Shown: positions 48,672 to 58,535, counted from the stretch's first letter. The stretch: DNA of 64,000 bases from Oxalobacter sp. (GCA_003605115.1 QZKY01000006.1:35592-99591), one strand, 5' to 3'. The notes: generated by a model not told the origin, from the letters alone. Numbers and translations are program-made.

Positions 48672-49229
48672 ATGACTTTACTCACTATATTGCGTTATCC
48701 GGACGCGCGCCTGCACAAAATCGCCAAACCGGTCACTGTTTTCGACGAGAGATTAAAAAAGCTGATCGCTGACATGGCGGAAACCATGTACGACGCGCCC
48801 GGCATAGGCTTGGCGGCGACGCAAGTCGATGTCCATGAGCGAGTTGTTGTGATCGATTCGTCAGAAACGCACGACGATTTACGGGTATTCATCAATCCAG
48901 AAATTCTTTGGGCGAGTCCGGAAAAAAAACTGTGCCAGGAAGGCTGCTTGTCCGTGCCTGGCATTTACGATGAGGTTGAGCGTCCCGCTCAGGTCAAGGT
49001 GCGTGCGCAGGATGTGCACGGAAAATCTTTTGAACTATCAGCAGATGGCATGTTGGCGGTCTGTTTGCAACACGAAATAGATCACCTGAATGGTTTTGTG
49101 TTTGTGGAATATCTCTCGCCACTCAAGCGTAACCGTATCAAAACCAAAATGATCAAGGAAGAACGCGAAATGCAGCGCAGCGAGCCAACAGACAAACCGC
49201 GTAAGGCGCGTCGAGGTAGCGCGCGATGA
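48672..49229 (+). CDS. def: Peptide deformylase
   Basis: Metalloenzyme that removes the N-formyl group from nascent proteins, 185 aa. The three motifs are [18 protein letters not shown] and QHEIDHLNG, which supply the metal-binding Cys and two His and the catalytic Glu. An in-frame ATG at 48657 is unlikely given the family start. Divergent from the LysM gene. fmt follows with an ATGA overlap. Confidence 0.96.
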   Translation: MTLLTILRYPDARLHKIAKPVTVFDERLKKLIADMAETMYDAPGIGLAATQVDVHERVVVIDSSETHDDLRVFINPEILWASPEKKLCQEGCLSVPGIYDEVERPAQVKVRAQDVHGKSFELSADGMLAVCLQHEIDHLNGFVFVEYLSPLKRNRIKTKMIKEEREMQRSEPTDKPRKARRGSAR

Positions 49230-50194
49230 AGGTGGTGTTCGCCGGCACACCGGAATTTGCCGCAACGGCGCTTGAAGCGCTGCTGGCAGCAGGCGTCGAT
49301 GTGACGCTGGTGTTGACGCAGCCGGATCGTCCGGCCGGGCGCGGCATGCAATTGCAAGCCTCTCCGGTCAAACAACTGGCGCAACAGCACGGCATCCGCG
49401 TGGCGCAGCCGGAATCGTTGCGGCTGGATGGCAAGCATGCTGATGCGGCTGCCGACGCACACGCGCAAATCAAAGCGGCTGACTGCGATGTGATGGTGGT
49501 TGTGGCGTATGGTTTGATTTTGCCGCAGTCGGTGCTCGCGCTCCCACGACGCGTGTGCGTGAACATCCACGCTTCCCTGCTCCCCCGTTGGCGCGGCGCG
49601 GCACCGATTCAACGTGCGATTGAAGCGGGCGATGCCGAAACAGGCGTGACCATCATGCAGATGGATGAGGGATTGGATACAGGGGCGATTCTGGCGATGC
49701 AGGCCATTCCCATCGCATCCAGCGACACAGCTGCCACGCTGCATGACAAACTGGCTGCGCTGGGGTCGACAATGATCGTGGAAACATTGCGTCAAATGGC
49801 GCAAGGCGAAGTGGCGGCGATACCGCAACCATCGATCGGTGTTAATTACGCTGCAAAAATTTCCAAGGACGAGGCGGCGCTCGATTTCTCGCAACCGGCA
49901 AATAAGGTTGCACGACGCATCCATGCATTCAATCCATTTCCTGGTGCGAGCGCGGGGGTGAACGGGGTGGTGCTCAAGATATGGCAGGCAGAAGCGCTGA
50001 TGGAACCAACCGCCGGAAAACCGGGTGAAGTGCTGGTTGCCAATGCGCACGATGGCGTGCTGGTGGCGTGTGGTGATGGCGTGCTACGTTTGACTGAACT
50101 TCAAAAGCCCGGGGGCAAGCGCTTGCCAGCGACGGAATTCATCAAAGGGTTTCCGCTGGAAACGGGGCGTTTTACAAGCGGAAAACCGGTATGA
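49226..50194 (+). CDS. fmt: Methionyl-tRNA formyltransferase
   Basis: 322 aa. It begins [20 protein letters not shown]; the folate/active-site loop is [20 protein letters not shown], and the catalytic Asp lies in [15 protein letters not shown]. The C-terminal tRNA-binding half includes [17 protein letters not shown]. Its start overlaps the def stop. Confidence 0.97.
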   Translation: MKVVFAGTPEFAATALEALLAAGVDVTLVLTQPDRPAGRGMQLQASPVKQLAQQHGIRVAQPESLRLDGKHADAAADAHAQIKAADCDVMVVVAYGLILPQSVLALPRRVCVNIHASLLPRWRGAAPIQRAIEAGDAETGVTIMQMDEGLDTGAILAMQAIPIASSDTAATLHDKLAALGSTMIVETLRQMAQGEVAAIPQPSIGVNYAAKISKDEAALDFSQPANKVARRIHAFNPFPGASAGVNGVVLKIWQAEALMEPTAGKPGEVLVANAHDGVLVACGDGVLRLTELQKPGGKRLPATEFIKGFPLETGRFTSGKPV

Positions 50195-50652
50195 AATTTG
50201 AACATTTGGTAGAAATCAACAGCCCAGGCAATCCGGCGATTGCGCCGCTCACGCGCTTGCAGTTATGGCGCGGGCTGGTGATGCGTGCTGAAAATCCTAC
50301 CTTGTTTGTGCCGCATCTGGATGACTGCGATATTCTTGAGCGCACAGAGGCCGCTGTGATGCGCAAGCTGACTTATGGCAATCTCGTGATTCACGATCGT
50401 GTAACCTATCTGGAACACCATCAGGTGCGTTACCACATTGCAGCGCAGGAGGAATTTTCCGATTCAACCTTGACGATGACCATCGAAGAACCGCGCCCCA
50501 CTTATCTCTTCGTGCGTTTTGAATATGAAGATGCTTCATCGGATGAAGGTGCGGATGCAATGTACAACAGCTTTCGCCGATCTGCTTACAAAGAATCGGA
50601 TATCGACACGATACAGATGATTCGCGAATTGGCGGCGCAAGGCCGCATTTAG
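50191..50652 (+). CDS. AtaL-like / DUF1857 SRPBCC-fold protein
   Basis: 153 aa. [20 protein letters not shown], then [20 protein letters not shown] and [20 protein letters not shown] fit the AtaL-like (former DUF1857) group of the SRPBCC fold. Ligand unknown. Its ATG overlaps the fmt stop. Confidence 0.8.
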   Translation: MKFEHLVEINSPGNPAIAPLTRLQLWRGLVMRAENPTLFVPHLDDCDILERTEAAVMRKLTYGNLVIHDRVTYLEHHQVRYHIAAQEEFSDSTLTMTIEEPRPTYLFVRFEYEDASSDEGADAMYNSFRRSAYKESDIDTIQMIRELAAQGRI

Positions 50653-50680
50653 TCAGCGTGCATACTCGCGCGGTGCCGAC

Positions 50681-51520
50681 TCAAAGAATATCCAGCGACA
50701 CCTTTTTGCTTGGAGGTGGAAAAGCCTGATCCAGCTTTTTCAGAATTTCCGGCGATAGCGTGATATCCCATGCTTTCCGGTTTTCTTCAATGCGCTTGAA
50801 GTTTGAGGATTTTGGAATGGGGATCGTCTTTTGATGCAGCAGCCAGGAAAGAGCGAGTTGCGCGGGGGTGATACCGAGCTCCTTGGCGATGGTTTGCATG
50901 GCGCCACGCTTGAGCAAATGTGTTTGATGCAGGGGTGAATAGGCCATCGTCGCAATATTGCGTTCTTTTTGCCAGGGGAGTAAATCCCACTCAATGCCGC
51001 GCGACCCCAGGTTGTACAGCAGCTGGTTCACGCAATTATTGCCGTCATCGATTTTGGCAGCGCGTTTCACATCGGATGTATCAAAGTTGGAGACGCCCCA
51101 CGCGCGAATTTTGCCGGCGTGCTGCAATGCATTGAGTGCACCAAACGTTTCTTCCAGCGGATAACTGCCGGGCCAGTGCAACAAATAAAGATCAATCACC
51201 TCCGTCTTCATGCGACGCAGGCTGCGCTCGCACGCAGAGACAGTCCCATTGCGACTGGCGTTGGAGGGCAGTACTTTGCTCACCAAAAACACTTCACTGC
51301 GTCGTCCGGCAATGGCTTCGCCGACAACTTCTTCTGCGCCGCCGCTGCCATACATTTCCGCCGTGTCGATGAGTGTCAAGCCCAGTGAAATGCCATGCTG
51401 GAGTGCGGCCACTTCATTCTTGCGCTCGGCGCGGGACTCGCCCATGAACCAGGTGCCTTGTCCGAGCGTGGGCATGGTCACGCCATTTTTTAATGTCAGC
51501 ATTTGCGGGTGCATGGTCAT
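50681..51520 (-). CDS. Aldo/keto reductase (second)
   Basis: 279 aa AKR-family oxidoreductase. LTLKNGVTMPTLGQGTWFMG leads in; the catalytic residues are in LTLIDTAEMYGSGGAEEVVG (Asp, Tyr), VFLVSKVLPSNASRNGTVS (Lys) and DLYLLHWPGSYPLEE (His). It begins 6 bp after the GGDEF gene, but a shared function is not apparent. Confidence 0.92.
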   Translation of the reverse strand: MTMHPQMLTLKNGVTMPTLGQGTWFMGESRAERKNEVAALQHGISLGLTLIDTAEMYGSGGAEEVVGEAIAGRRSEVFLVSKVLPSNASRNGTVSACERSLRRMKTEVIDLYLLHWPGSYPLEETFGALNALQHAGKIRAWGVSNFDTSDVKRAAKIDDGNNCVNQLLYNLGSRGIEWDLLPWQKERNIATMAYSPLHQTHLLKRGAMQTIAKELGITPAQLALSWLLHQKTIPIPKSSNFKRIEENRKAWDITLSPEILKKLDQAFPPPSKKVSLDIL

Positions 51521-51526
51521 GGTCGA

Positions 51527-52504
51527 TTAGGTGGAGACGGGAACATCCTGTTCGATTGTATAGCAGCGGAATTGGTTGCGGCCTGATTTCTTGGCTTCGT
51601 ACAGCGCAAGATCAGCCGTTTTGATGATTTGATCAAGATCGGAAATATTTTTAAGTGAAGGGTAGCTCGCAATGCCAAGGCTGATCGAAACGTGCTCACA
51701 GGTCAGGGAGAGTGCGTGATCAATGCGCAGTTGCGCCACCGCCTCAAGCATGTTGGCAGCCACTTTTTGCGCGCCATGCTCCGGGGTTTCAGGCAAGAGG
51801 GCAATAAATTCTTCTCCACCCCAACGCGCCACCATGTCCAGCGGTCTTTGGGGAACTTTGGCGATGGCGTTGGCCACTTCGCTCAGGCACTGGTCGCCGG
51901 TCAAGTGTCCATAACGGTCATTGAATTGTTTGAAAAAATCAATGTCGATCATGAGCAGTGACAAGGCGGTGTTATTGCGTTTGGCATGACGTAGTACTTC
52001 CGTAGCATGCTCGTTAAAGCGCCGCCGGTTCGGAATGCCGGTCAAACCATCGGTATAGGTTTTGGAGCGCAGCTCGACAGCTTGCTGGCGCAGGATGCTC
52101 TCGCGGTTCACCGCCAGACTGACGTCTGAGATTTGCACCAAGCAATGCACGGCCAAACCTGGAGGAAGGATCGGGATGACTTGAATCGCCTGCTGCATGC
52201 GTTGACGCTCCTGAAAATCTTTTTGCGTCAAATAAAGTGGCAAGGGTGATTTGTTCAGGGTTTGTGAAAGCAAGGATGGTAAGCGGTTGGTGAGTGCACT
52301 TTGGATGGCGTTCGTCAGTCTGCCAGCTTGCAATTCCGGGAAAAGTTCAGCCAGGGACTTGCCAATGGCTTCCGCTTCGGGGATGAAGGAATAATTTTCC
52401 ATCCATTCGTTCCAGACGACGATTTTCAGTTCCGCGTCCAGAACCATCGTGCCGATGTTGACGGCACGTAAAACGGATCGATAGAGATCGAAAGGGTTTT
52501 CCAT
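51527..52504 (-). CDS. Diguanylate cyclase with PAS sensor
   Basis: 325 aa, cytosolic. A PAS domain (about residues 10-120) includes IGTMVLDAELKIVVWNEWME. A GGDEF domain follows, with DGLTGIPNRRRFNEHATEVL, the catalytic loop ARWGGEEFIALLP, and an RPLD inhibitory site five residues before it. The conserved residues suggest an active cyclic-di-GMP synthase under product inhibition. It lies downstream of a receiver protein and a CheC-like phosphatase on the same strand. Confidence 0.94.
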   Translation of the reverse strand: MENPFDLYRSVLRAVNIGTMVLDAELKIVVWNEWMENYSFIPEAEAIGKSLAELFPELQAGRLTNAIQSALTNRLPSLLSQTLNKSPLPLYLTQKDFQERQRMQQAIQVIPILPPGLAVHCLVQISDVSLAVNRESILRQQAVELRSKTYTDGLTGIPNRRRFNEHATEVLRHAKRNNTALSLLMIDIDFFKQFNDRYGHLTGDQCLSEVANAIAKVPQRPLDMVARWGGEEFIALLPETPEHGAQKVAANMLEAVAQLRIDHALSLTCEHVSISLGIASYPSLKNISDLDQIIKTADLALYEAKKSGRNQFRCYTIEQDVPVST

Positions 52505-52532
52505 GAGCGGCTTGCGTTATAAGAGGCTTGCG

Positions 52533-53144
52533 CTAAGCGAATCCCGCGAGATAGTGGTCGATCTGATCGCGAAGGTCGTGCATTGCAGACATGTCAAGCA
52601 AAAAGGCGACATGCCCGTGAATTTTATGTTTTTCCAAGGCGAAGTCAATGTGCAAAAGCATGACAACGTCGTCAGAAGAATTGTCGTCCACGGCCAGGAT
52701 GTCACTGCTGCTGCCGACGTGGTAGCTTGGCAGCGATCCATGTAATTCCTGTTTGAAGATGTTGGCGAGTATGCCTACGCAGGCATTCAGGATGATATTG
52801 CCGATTTCGCTCATGGCTTCCTGCTCCATCTCGGTCAATTCTTCCGTGGAGACGGATTCGCCCACCATCAAGCGTACAATTTCGAGGCTCTGCTCTTCCG
52901 GGAACATGAGGATGGCGTCAGTGTTGAATGCCCCTTTGTATTGCTGACTAACGCCGCAGATTTTGCGAGATTCGTCGTTGCCAAGGAATGCGGCTGCGGC
53001 GCTGCGCTTTTCGAAAGTTATGGTGGGAACTGACATCGTCACTTCTTCGTTGACGATGCTGCTCATGGCTTTTGCGGCGCTGCCAACGCCCATATTGAAA
53101 ATCTCAACCAGAGCGTCTCGCTGAAGCTCGGTCAATTCAAACAT
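52533..53144 (-). CDS. CheC-family phosphatase-like protein
   Basis: 203 aa. Two CheC-type active-site motifs are seen: DALVEIFNMGVGSAAKAM with Glu and Asn, and EQEAMSEIGNIILNACVGIL with Glu and Asn; each is followed some 20 residues later by a Pro. CheC/CheX proteins remove phosphate from CheY-like receivers, and a receiver gene immediately upstream is the likely partner. Start 53144 overlaps that gene's stop as TGATG; an upstream GTG at 53156 is possible. Confidence 0.88.
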   Translation of the reverse strand: MFELTELQRDALVEIFNMGVGSAAKAMSSIVNEEVTMSVPTITFEKRSAAAAFLGNDESRKICGVSQQYKGAFNTDAILMFPEEQSLEIVRLMVGESVSTEELTEMEQEAMSEIGNIILNACVGILANIFKQELHGSLPSYHVGSSSDILAVDDNSSDDVVMLLHIDFALEKHKIHGHVAFLLDMSAMHDLRDQIDHYLAGFA

Positions 53145-53515
53145 CAGTTCCCCCACAGTTCGTCGAGGAATTTATGGATGCGCGTTTCGTTGACAGGTTT
53201 TTCGATGAAGGTGATGCCCAATTCCGCAGCCTTGTTGCGAATGGCATCTTGTACGTTTGCTGTTTGCAAGGCGATGGTCAGCGATGGATAGAGTTCAAGC
53301 AGTTTCTCCGAGGCGGCAATGCCGCCCATGCCGGGCATGTTGACATCCATCATCACGAGAACAGGTGTGATCCCGTGAATTTTGTCAATGGCTTCCTCAC
53401 CCGTAGCGGCTTCGACGATTTCCCAGTTCGGATATTTGTTCAGTATGAATTGCCGCGTCATCATGCGGGAGACGCGACTGTCATCGACGATCAAAACGGT
53501 TCTTTGCTTAGGCAT
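53144..53515 (-). CDS. CheY-like single-domain response regulator
   Basis: 123 aa receiver domain from MPKQRTVLIVDDSRVSRMMT. The phosphoacceptor Asp lies in VLVMMDVNMPGMGG and the conserved Lys in FIEKPVNE. It has no output domain. First of the three signalling genes receiver, CheC, GGDEF. Confidence 0.93.
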   Translation of the reverse strand: MPKQRTVLIVDDSRVSRMMTRQFILNKYPNWEIVEAATGEEAIDKIHGITPVLVMMDVNMPGMGGIAASEKLLELYPSLTIALQTANVQDAIRNKAAELGITFIEKPVNETRIHKFLDELWGN

Positions 53516-53676
53516 GTGGGGCAAAAGGGTATTGTTGGAGGGGGTGACTACCAAAAAAAATTAGACACCGCGTGACTTTCGTATGATGCTTACTCTTAAG
53601 CAATCTTTCAATAATTATTTTGTAGAAGATTAACAAACCGCAAAATTTGTGGGAAAGTTGCAATATTGCCGCAAAA

Positions 53677-54603
53677 TCAATACCCGTTTTTGCGGTTGAC
53701 GATGCCCGAGATGGCTTCTCCCCGCTCAAGGGCGTGAAGTTTTTCAACCACTTGACGAACGGTGTCATCGCGAAACGTTTCGCCTGCCATATGCGGGGTA
53801 ATGGCGATGCGCGGGTCAGACCAGAAGGGATGCCCAGGCGGCAGGGGCTCTTCCTGGAAGACGTCGAGCGTTGCGCCAGCGATGCGTCCCGAAGAGAGCG
53901 CTGCGAGCAAGTCGTCCTCAACGAGGTGTTTGCCGCGAGCGATGTTGATGAGGTAGGCACCAAAGGCCAGTTTGTTGAAAGTCTTTTGATTGAGAATGCT
54001 TGTGGTTTCAGCGGTCAAAGGCAGTACGCAAATCAAGGCGCGAACGTCCTGCAAAAAGTCTTCCAGCCCATCGGTGCCAGCAAAGCAGTGCACGCCCTGG
54101 ATGGCTTTCCGGGTGCGGCTCCAGCCGCGCACAGGAAAGCCAAAGTGCAACAGGGATTGTGCAATACGCTTGCCGATGGCGCCCAGCCCCATGATGCCGA
54201 CGGTAAAGTCACGCTTGTTGTTTGAAGGTAAAAATTGCCATTCGTGCCGCTGAGCCTGGCGGTCATATTCGTCGAATCGACGGAAATGACGCAAGACGGC
54301 ATAGGTAGCGTACTCGGCCATCTGCACGGCCATGCCGGCATCTTCCAGGCGAAGAATCGGCACGTCGGGGAGGGCATCACCCATCTGGAGTAACTTATCG
54401 ACTCCCGCTCCCAGGTTGACAATCGCTTTTAAGCCTTTTCTTCCCGCCAGCATATTCTTTGGCGGATCCCAGACGAGTGCATAGTCAGCTGGCGCCTCAT
54501 CGCCGGGAAGCCAAAGGCGGAATTCGGCTTGGGGCAGCGCGGCGCGCAAGCCAGCGAGCCAGAAAGCGTTGTCTTCTCCCTCGTTGTAATAGATGACTTT
54601 CAC
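53677..54603 (-). CDS. Glyoxylate/hydroxypyruvate reductase-type 2-hydroxyacid dehydrogenase
   Basis: 308 aa NAD(P)H-dependent enzyme like GhrA. The nucleotide fold is VGIMGLGAIGKRIAQSLLHF. Catalytic Arg lies near ICVLPLTAE and INIARGKHLVEDDLLAAL, Glu near DVFQEEPLPPGHPFW, and His in IAITPHMAGET. It begins 4 bp after bioB, so it is probably transcribed with the biotin genes, though its reaction is not part of biotin synthesis. Confidence 0.9.
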   Translation of the reverse strand: MKVIYYNEGEDNAFWLAGLRAALPQAEFRLWLPGDEAPADYALVWDPPKNMLAGRKGLKAIVNLGAGVDKLLQMGDALPDVPILRLEDAGMAVQMAEYATYAVLRHFRRFDEYDRQAQRHEWQFLPSNNKRDFTVGIMGLGAIGKRIAQSLLHFGFPVRGWSRTRKAIQGVHCFAGTDGLEDFLQDVRALICVLPLTAETTSILNQKTFNKLAFGAYLINIARGKHLVEDDLLAALSSGRIAGATLDVFQEEPLPPGHPFWSDPRIAITPHMAGETFRDDTVRQVVEKLHALERGEAISGIVNRKNGY

Positions 54604-54607
54604 GCGC

Positions 54608-55648
54608 CTATTTCTGCATGTCGGCGTATTTGGCCTTGACCTCGGTTTTTTCGCGCGGCTTCAACCCGAGCTTGGCGAGCAGGGCGAGATCGGCGGCGGC
54701 TTCGATATTGTCGGTGGTCAGCAATCTTTCGCCATAATGAATCGAGTTCGCCCCCGCCAGATAACACAGCGTTTGAACGACTTCGGTCAATTGCTGTCGA
54801 CCGCCGGACAGGCGCACGCGAGCGTTCGGCATGGTGATACGCGCGACGGCAATCGTGCGGACGAATTCCAGCGGGTCGAGCGGTGTGGCATGTTCCATCG
54901 GCGTCCCTTCGATGGGCACCAGATGGTTGACGGGCACGGCTTCCGGGTACGGATTCATGTTCGCAATTTGCGCGATCAGCTCCGCGCGATGCTGGCGGGT
55001 TTCGCCCATGCCGAGGATGCCGCCGCAGCAGACTTTCAAGCCGGCCTTGCGCACGTGGCCGAGCGTATCGAGGCGATCCTGATAGGTGCGCGTGGTGACA
55101 ACGCTGCCGTAATAGTTTGGCGATGTGTCGAGATTGTGGTTGTAGTAATCGAGACCGGCTTCTTTGAGCTGTTTGGCTTGATCTTCCTGCAGCATGCCAA
55201 GCGTCGCACAGGTTTCCAGACCGAGATCTTTTACGGCGCGTACGATGTCCTGATATTTCTCCATGTCGCGGTCTTTCGGTGCGCGACCGGAAGCGCCCAT
55301 GCAAAAGCGGGTTGCACCATTGGCTTTGGCGATGCGCGCCGCTTCGATTACGGCTTCCAGCTCGAGAATTTTGCTGGCTTTCAAGCCAGTGTCGTTATGC
55401 ACCGATTGCGCGCAATAGCCGCAATCTTCTTCGCAGGCGCCGGTTTTCAGCGAAATGAGTGTCGCGAGCTCCACGTCGTTTTCCGGGAAACTGGCGTGGT
55501 GAACCTCCTGTGCGCGCCGCATCAGTTCGTTGAACGGCAGATCAAACAGTGCCATGATTTCCGAGACCGGCCAGGTCAGGTTGGCAGGTTCGCTGCCCGG
55601 TTCGGTGATCTGGAGTAAGTTGGGATGAAACGAAATGACTTGCGACAT
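54608..55648 (-). CDS. bioB: Biotin synthase
   Basis: Radical-SAM enzyme that inserts sulfur into dethiobiotin, 346 aa. The Fe-S motif is [10 protein letters not shown] within [50 protein letters not shown] and [13 protein letters not shown] residues ([19 protein letters not shown]) are conserved. The gene follows bioD by 29 bp. Confidence 0.97.
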   Translation of the reverse strand: MSQVISFHPNLLQITEPGSEPANLTWPVSEIMALFDLPFNELMRRAQEVHHASFPENDVELATLISLKTGACEEDCGYCAQSVHNDTGLKASKILELEAVIEAARIAKANGATRFCMGASGRAPKDRDMEKYQDIVRAVKDLGLETCATLGMLQEDQAKQLKEAGLDYYNHNLDTSPNYYGSVVTTRTYQDRLDTLGHVRKAGLKVCCGGILGMGETRQHRAELIAQIANMNPYPEAVPVNHLVPIEGTPMEHATPLDPLEFVRTIAVARITMPNARVRLSGGRQQLTEVVQTLCYLAGANSIHYGERLLTTDNIEAAADLALLAKLGLKPREKTEVKAKYADMQK

Positions 55649-55677
55649 GGTTCAAAATCCTTTGTTACGGTTCTCTG

Positions 55678-56382
55678 TTACGACTGTTTGCCAGGCCAGC
55701 CTGGCAAACAGGAAAAATCAAGATGGCTTGCAGCGCTTGCTGCAGATACATCCGGCAAATGTGGAATAACACCGATCAAAGGCGCGGACAGCATGGCCTT
55801 GAGCGTTGAGACGTTTTCCACGAAATAGGGCATGGTAGTGTCCAGTGTGTTTGCGACCCATCCAGCCAGCTTCAATCCTCGTGCAGTAATCGACTCGGCG
55901 GTCAGTAAGGCATGGTTCAGGCAACCAAGACGGACACCGACTACCAGCACAATCGGAAGGCCGAATTGTACAGCCATATCGGCTGTGTCGTAGTGCTGCG
56001 CCAGCGGAACCCGAAACCCGCCGACGCCTTCAACAACGACGGCATCCGTTTGGGCGCAAATCTTACGGTAGGCAGCGGCAATAGATGCAGCGTCGATAGT
56101 AAGGTTATCGATGCTGGCGGCGATATGCGGGGAAGCAGGCGTGCGCAGCAAAAAGGGCGTGACAAGGTCTGGCGGCAGCTTGACCGAAGCGGCCGCTGCC
56201 AGGCTTTCAGCATCGTTGTTGCGCCAGGTGCCATCCCGCAGGGTTGCGCCGGCAGCAACCGGTTTCATGCCGGCGCAACGCACGCCTTGTTGCGTGAGCG
56301 TATGCAGCAAGGCGGCGGACACCAAGGTTTTGCCCACATCGGTATCGGTGCCGGTGATGAAGCAGTCAAAGCGAGCGTTCAT
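55678..56382 (-). CDS. bioD: Dethiobiotin synthetase
   Basis: ATP-dependent closure of the ureido ring, 234 aa. The P-loop is FITGTDTDVGKTLVSAALLH; GMKPVAAGAT holds the catalytic Lys, and VVVEGVGGFRVPLAQHYDT is conserved. Its ATG overlaps the bioA stop as ATGA. Confidence 0.95.
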   Translation of the reverse strand: MNARFDCFITGTDTDVGKTLVSAALLHTLTQQGVRCAGMKPVAAGATLRDGTWRNNDAESLAAAASVKLPPDLVTPFLLRTPASPHIAASIDNLTIDAASIAAAYRKICAQTDAVVVEGVGGFRVPLAQHYDTADMAVQFGLPIVLVVGVRLGCLNHALLTAESITARGLKLAGWVANTLDTTMPYFVENVSTLKAMLSAPLIGVIPHLPDVSAASAASHLDFSCLPGWPGKQS

Positions 56383-57734
56383 GGCGTGATAATTTCTTCG
56401 AACACGGCAATGGTTCGATCAGCCAGCAGGGCGATCTCATCCTCGCTGAGGATGTAGGGGGGCATCAGGTATACGGTATTGCCGATTGGACGGAGCAGGA
56501 TTTCTTGTTTGAGTGCAGCGGCAAAAAATCGGCGCGAAAAAGTGGCCAATTGATGGGGGTCGTCGATGAGCGCATCGAATGCCCAAATCATGCCGCGCGG
56601 TCTGAAGTGCCGCACTTTGTCGTGTGTGGCTAACGGTTGTAGGGCTTGCGTGAGGCAAGCCGCGCGAGCACGATTGGTTTGCAGCACCGTGTCCGCTTCG
56701 AAAATCTCGAGCGTGGCAAGTGCCGCACGACAGGCAAGCGGATTGCCCGTATACGAATGGGAATGCAAAAAAGCGCGCGTCACATCTTCGCTGTAGAAGG
56801 CTTGAAAAATTTCTTCGCGTGTCATCACCAGCGACAGCGGCAGATAGCCGCCGCTGATGCCCTTGGAAAGGCACAGAAAATCTGGCCAGATATTGGCTTG
56901 TTCGCACGCAAAGAAAGTGCCGGTACGCCCGCAGCCGACGGCGATTTCATCGGCGATCAGATGCACGGAATAGCGATCACATAATTGCCGCAGCAACTTT
57001 AGATACAGAGGATCATGCATCGCCATGCCGGTCGCGCATTGCACCAGCGGTTCGACGATGACGGCGGCGATGTTGTCGGCGCGTTCTTGCAGCAAGGTTT
57101 CCAGTGCATCGGCGGCGCGGCGTGCAACATCTTCTGCGGTTTCACCAGCTTGCGCTTGACGGGCGTCAGGCGACATAACCACATGCGCATTGCGTAGCAA
57201 AGATCCGTAGGCATCGCGAAAAATCGCGACGTCGGTGACCGCCAGTGCGCCAATCGTTTCGCCGTGATAACTCCCTTTTAAGCAAATGAATTCCTGCTTT
57301 TTCGTCTCTCCGGCATTGCGCCACGCATGAAAGCTCATCTTGAGTGCAATCTCGACCGCGGACGCGCCGTCGGAGGCATAGAAGCAATGACCGAGTGCGT
57401 TGCCGGTGAGTGTAGACAGTCGTTCGGAAAGTTGAATGACGGGCTCATGCGTGAAACCAGCGAGCATCGCATGTTCCAGTCGGTCGAGCTGATCTTTGAG
57501 CGCGGCGTTGATGCGCGGGTTGGCATGGCCGAATAAATTGACCCACCATGAACTGATCGCATCCAGATAGCGTTTGCCATCAGGATCGTAAAGCCAGACA
57601 CCTTTGCCGTGGCTCACGGGGATCAGTGGCACGGTTTCATGGTGCTGCATTTGTGTGCAGGGGTGCCAGACGCTATGCAGGCTGCGCGTCACCCAATCTG
57701 AAGTAGGCATGGACGTCACTTGAGAAATTGACAT
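56379..57734 (-). CDS. bioA: Adenosylmethionine-8-amino-7-oxononanoate transaminase
   Basis: PLP-dependent transaminase of biotin synthesis, 451 aa. It has LHSVWHPCTQMQHHETVPLI, YLDAISSWWVNLFGHANPRI, HLIADEIAVGCGRTGTFFAC and the PLP-Lys in LCLSKGISGGYLPLSLVMT. An in-frame ATG eight codons later (MPTSDW) may be the true start. First gene of the bioA-bioD-bioB set; bioF, often present here, is absent. Confidence 0.96.
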   Translation of the reverse strand: MSISQVTSMPTSDWVTRSLHSVWHPCTQMQHHETVPLIPVSHGKGVWLYDPDGKRYLDAISSWWVNLFGHANPRINAALKDQLDRLEHAMLAGFTHEPVIQLSERLSTLTGNALGHCFYASDGASAVEIALKMSFHAWRNAGETKKQEFICLKGSYHGETIGALAVTDVAIFRDAYGSLLRNAHVVMSPDARQAQAGETAEDVARRAADALETLLQERADNIAAVIVEPLVQCATGMAMHDPLYLKLLRQLCDRYSVHLIADEIAVGCGRTGTFFACEQANIWPDFLCLSKGISGGYLPLSLVMTREEIFQAFYSEDVTRAFLHSHSYTGNPLACRAALATLEIFEADTVLQTNRARAACLTQALQPLATHDKVRHFRPRGMIWAFDALIDDPHQLATFSRRFFAAALKQEILLRPIGNTVYLMPPYILSEDEIALLADRTIAVFEEIITP

Positions 57735-57784
57735 TTGCTGAGCGCACTAGTCTAACAGGATGTGTCAGGCTGAAGGGCGGAAGA

Positions 57785-58237
57785 CTATGTCTTAGGCTTA
57801 TCGAGAGATTTGTTATCAGGGGAGCGACTATCAGGAAATCGGCCATCAAGGTAAAACCACCGACCATCTTCACGGACAAAACGGCTGATTTCGTGCAGTT
57901 TTTGCGCACGCCCATTCACTTTATAGCGGGCGACGAATTCAATCACGCCATCATGTTCGTCTTCGTGGTGGCTCAGAATTTCAAGCGAGAGCCATTTAAT
58001 GGGCTCATTCTCTGCGAAGAGGGGAGGGGTTGGGCGGGTGGCGCTGAACCAGGTTTGCATCAGATAACGCTCGTTTTGGAGGGCATAAGCGGCGTAACGG
58101 GAGCGCATCAGTTCCAGCGATGTTTCAGGCGCGTGCGTGCTGTTCAGAAAGCGCCCACAGCATTCCGCCCATTTCTCCTTGCCGCAAAGACAAGGGGCAG
58201 AGGCTTCTGGCTTGCGGTGCTTGTTGGCAGTAGGCAT
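57785..58237 (-). CDS. YchJ family protein (UPF0225)
   Basis: 150 aa. An N-terminal SEC-C-like metal motif (PCLCGKEKWAECCGRF) precedes the YchJ core with LELMRSRYAAYALQNERYLM and IEFVARYKVNGRAQKLHEIS, then FVREDGRWFYLDG. The C-terminal tail repeats short Ser/Asp/Lys units. Function unknown. It lies between bioA and the cold-shock gene. Confidence 0.9.
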   Translation of the reverse strand: MPTANKHRKPEASAPCLCGKEKWAECCGRFLNSTHAPETSLELMRSRYAAYALQNERYLMQTWFSATRPTPPLFAENEPIKWLSLEILSHHEDEHDGVIEFVARYKVNGRAQKLHEISRFVREDGRWFYLDGRFPDSRSPDNKSLDKPKT

Positions 58238-58285
58238 GCGTACAACTTTTCAAGTCAATGCAAGAGGACGTAAAACAGGCGTAAA

Positions 58286-58312
58286 AAAACCCCACAATTG
58301 CGGGGTTTTGTA
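58286..58312 (-). terminator. Intrinsic terminator after the cold-shock gene
   Basis: CCCC-ACAATTG-CGGGG flanked by A and T runs. On the minus strand AACCCCGCAATTGTGGGG is followed by seven Ts, about 20 bp after the stop. Confidence 0.85.
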
Positions 58313-58328
58313 TTACACACGAAGCGAC

Positions 58329-58535
58329 TTAGCCGGCAGACTGAATGTTCGAGGCTTGCTTGCCTTTTGGGCCTTGCGTGATTTCAAACTGAACTTTTTG
58401 ACCTTCTTTGAGCGTCTTGAATCCGTTCATGTTGATAGCAGAAAAGTGTGCAAACAAATCTTCGCCACCACCATCAGGTGTAATGAACCCGAAACCCTTG
58501 GAATCATTGAACCACTTTACAGTACCTGTTGCCAT
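58329..58535 (-). CDS. Cold-shock domain protein
   Basis: CspA-type RNA chaperone, 68 aa from [23 protein letters not shown]1 is KGFGFI and RNP2 is DLFAHF. The frame extends four codons upstream to another ATG, but the family starts at 58535. A long untranslated leader is likely, since about 350 bp separate it from the divergent clpS gene. Confidence 0.95.
   Translation of the reverse strand: MATGTVKWFNDSKGFGFITPDGGGEDLFAHFSAINMNGFKTLKEGQKVQFEITQGPKGKQASNIQSAG

Noticed and set aside
49082..50050. 322-codon minus-strand ORF across def-fmt
   Set aside because: Antisense to two well-supported genes and rich in Arg, His and Cys.
54593..55618. 341-codon plus-strand ORF across bioB
   Set aside because: Antisense to bioB, whose Fe-S motif and length are normal.
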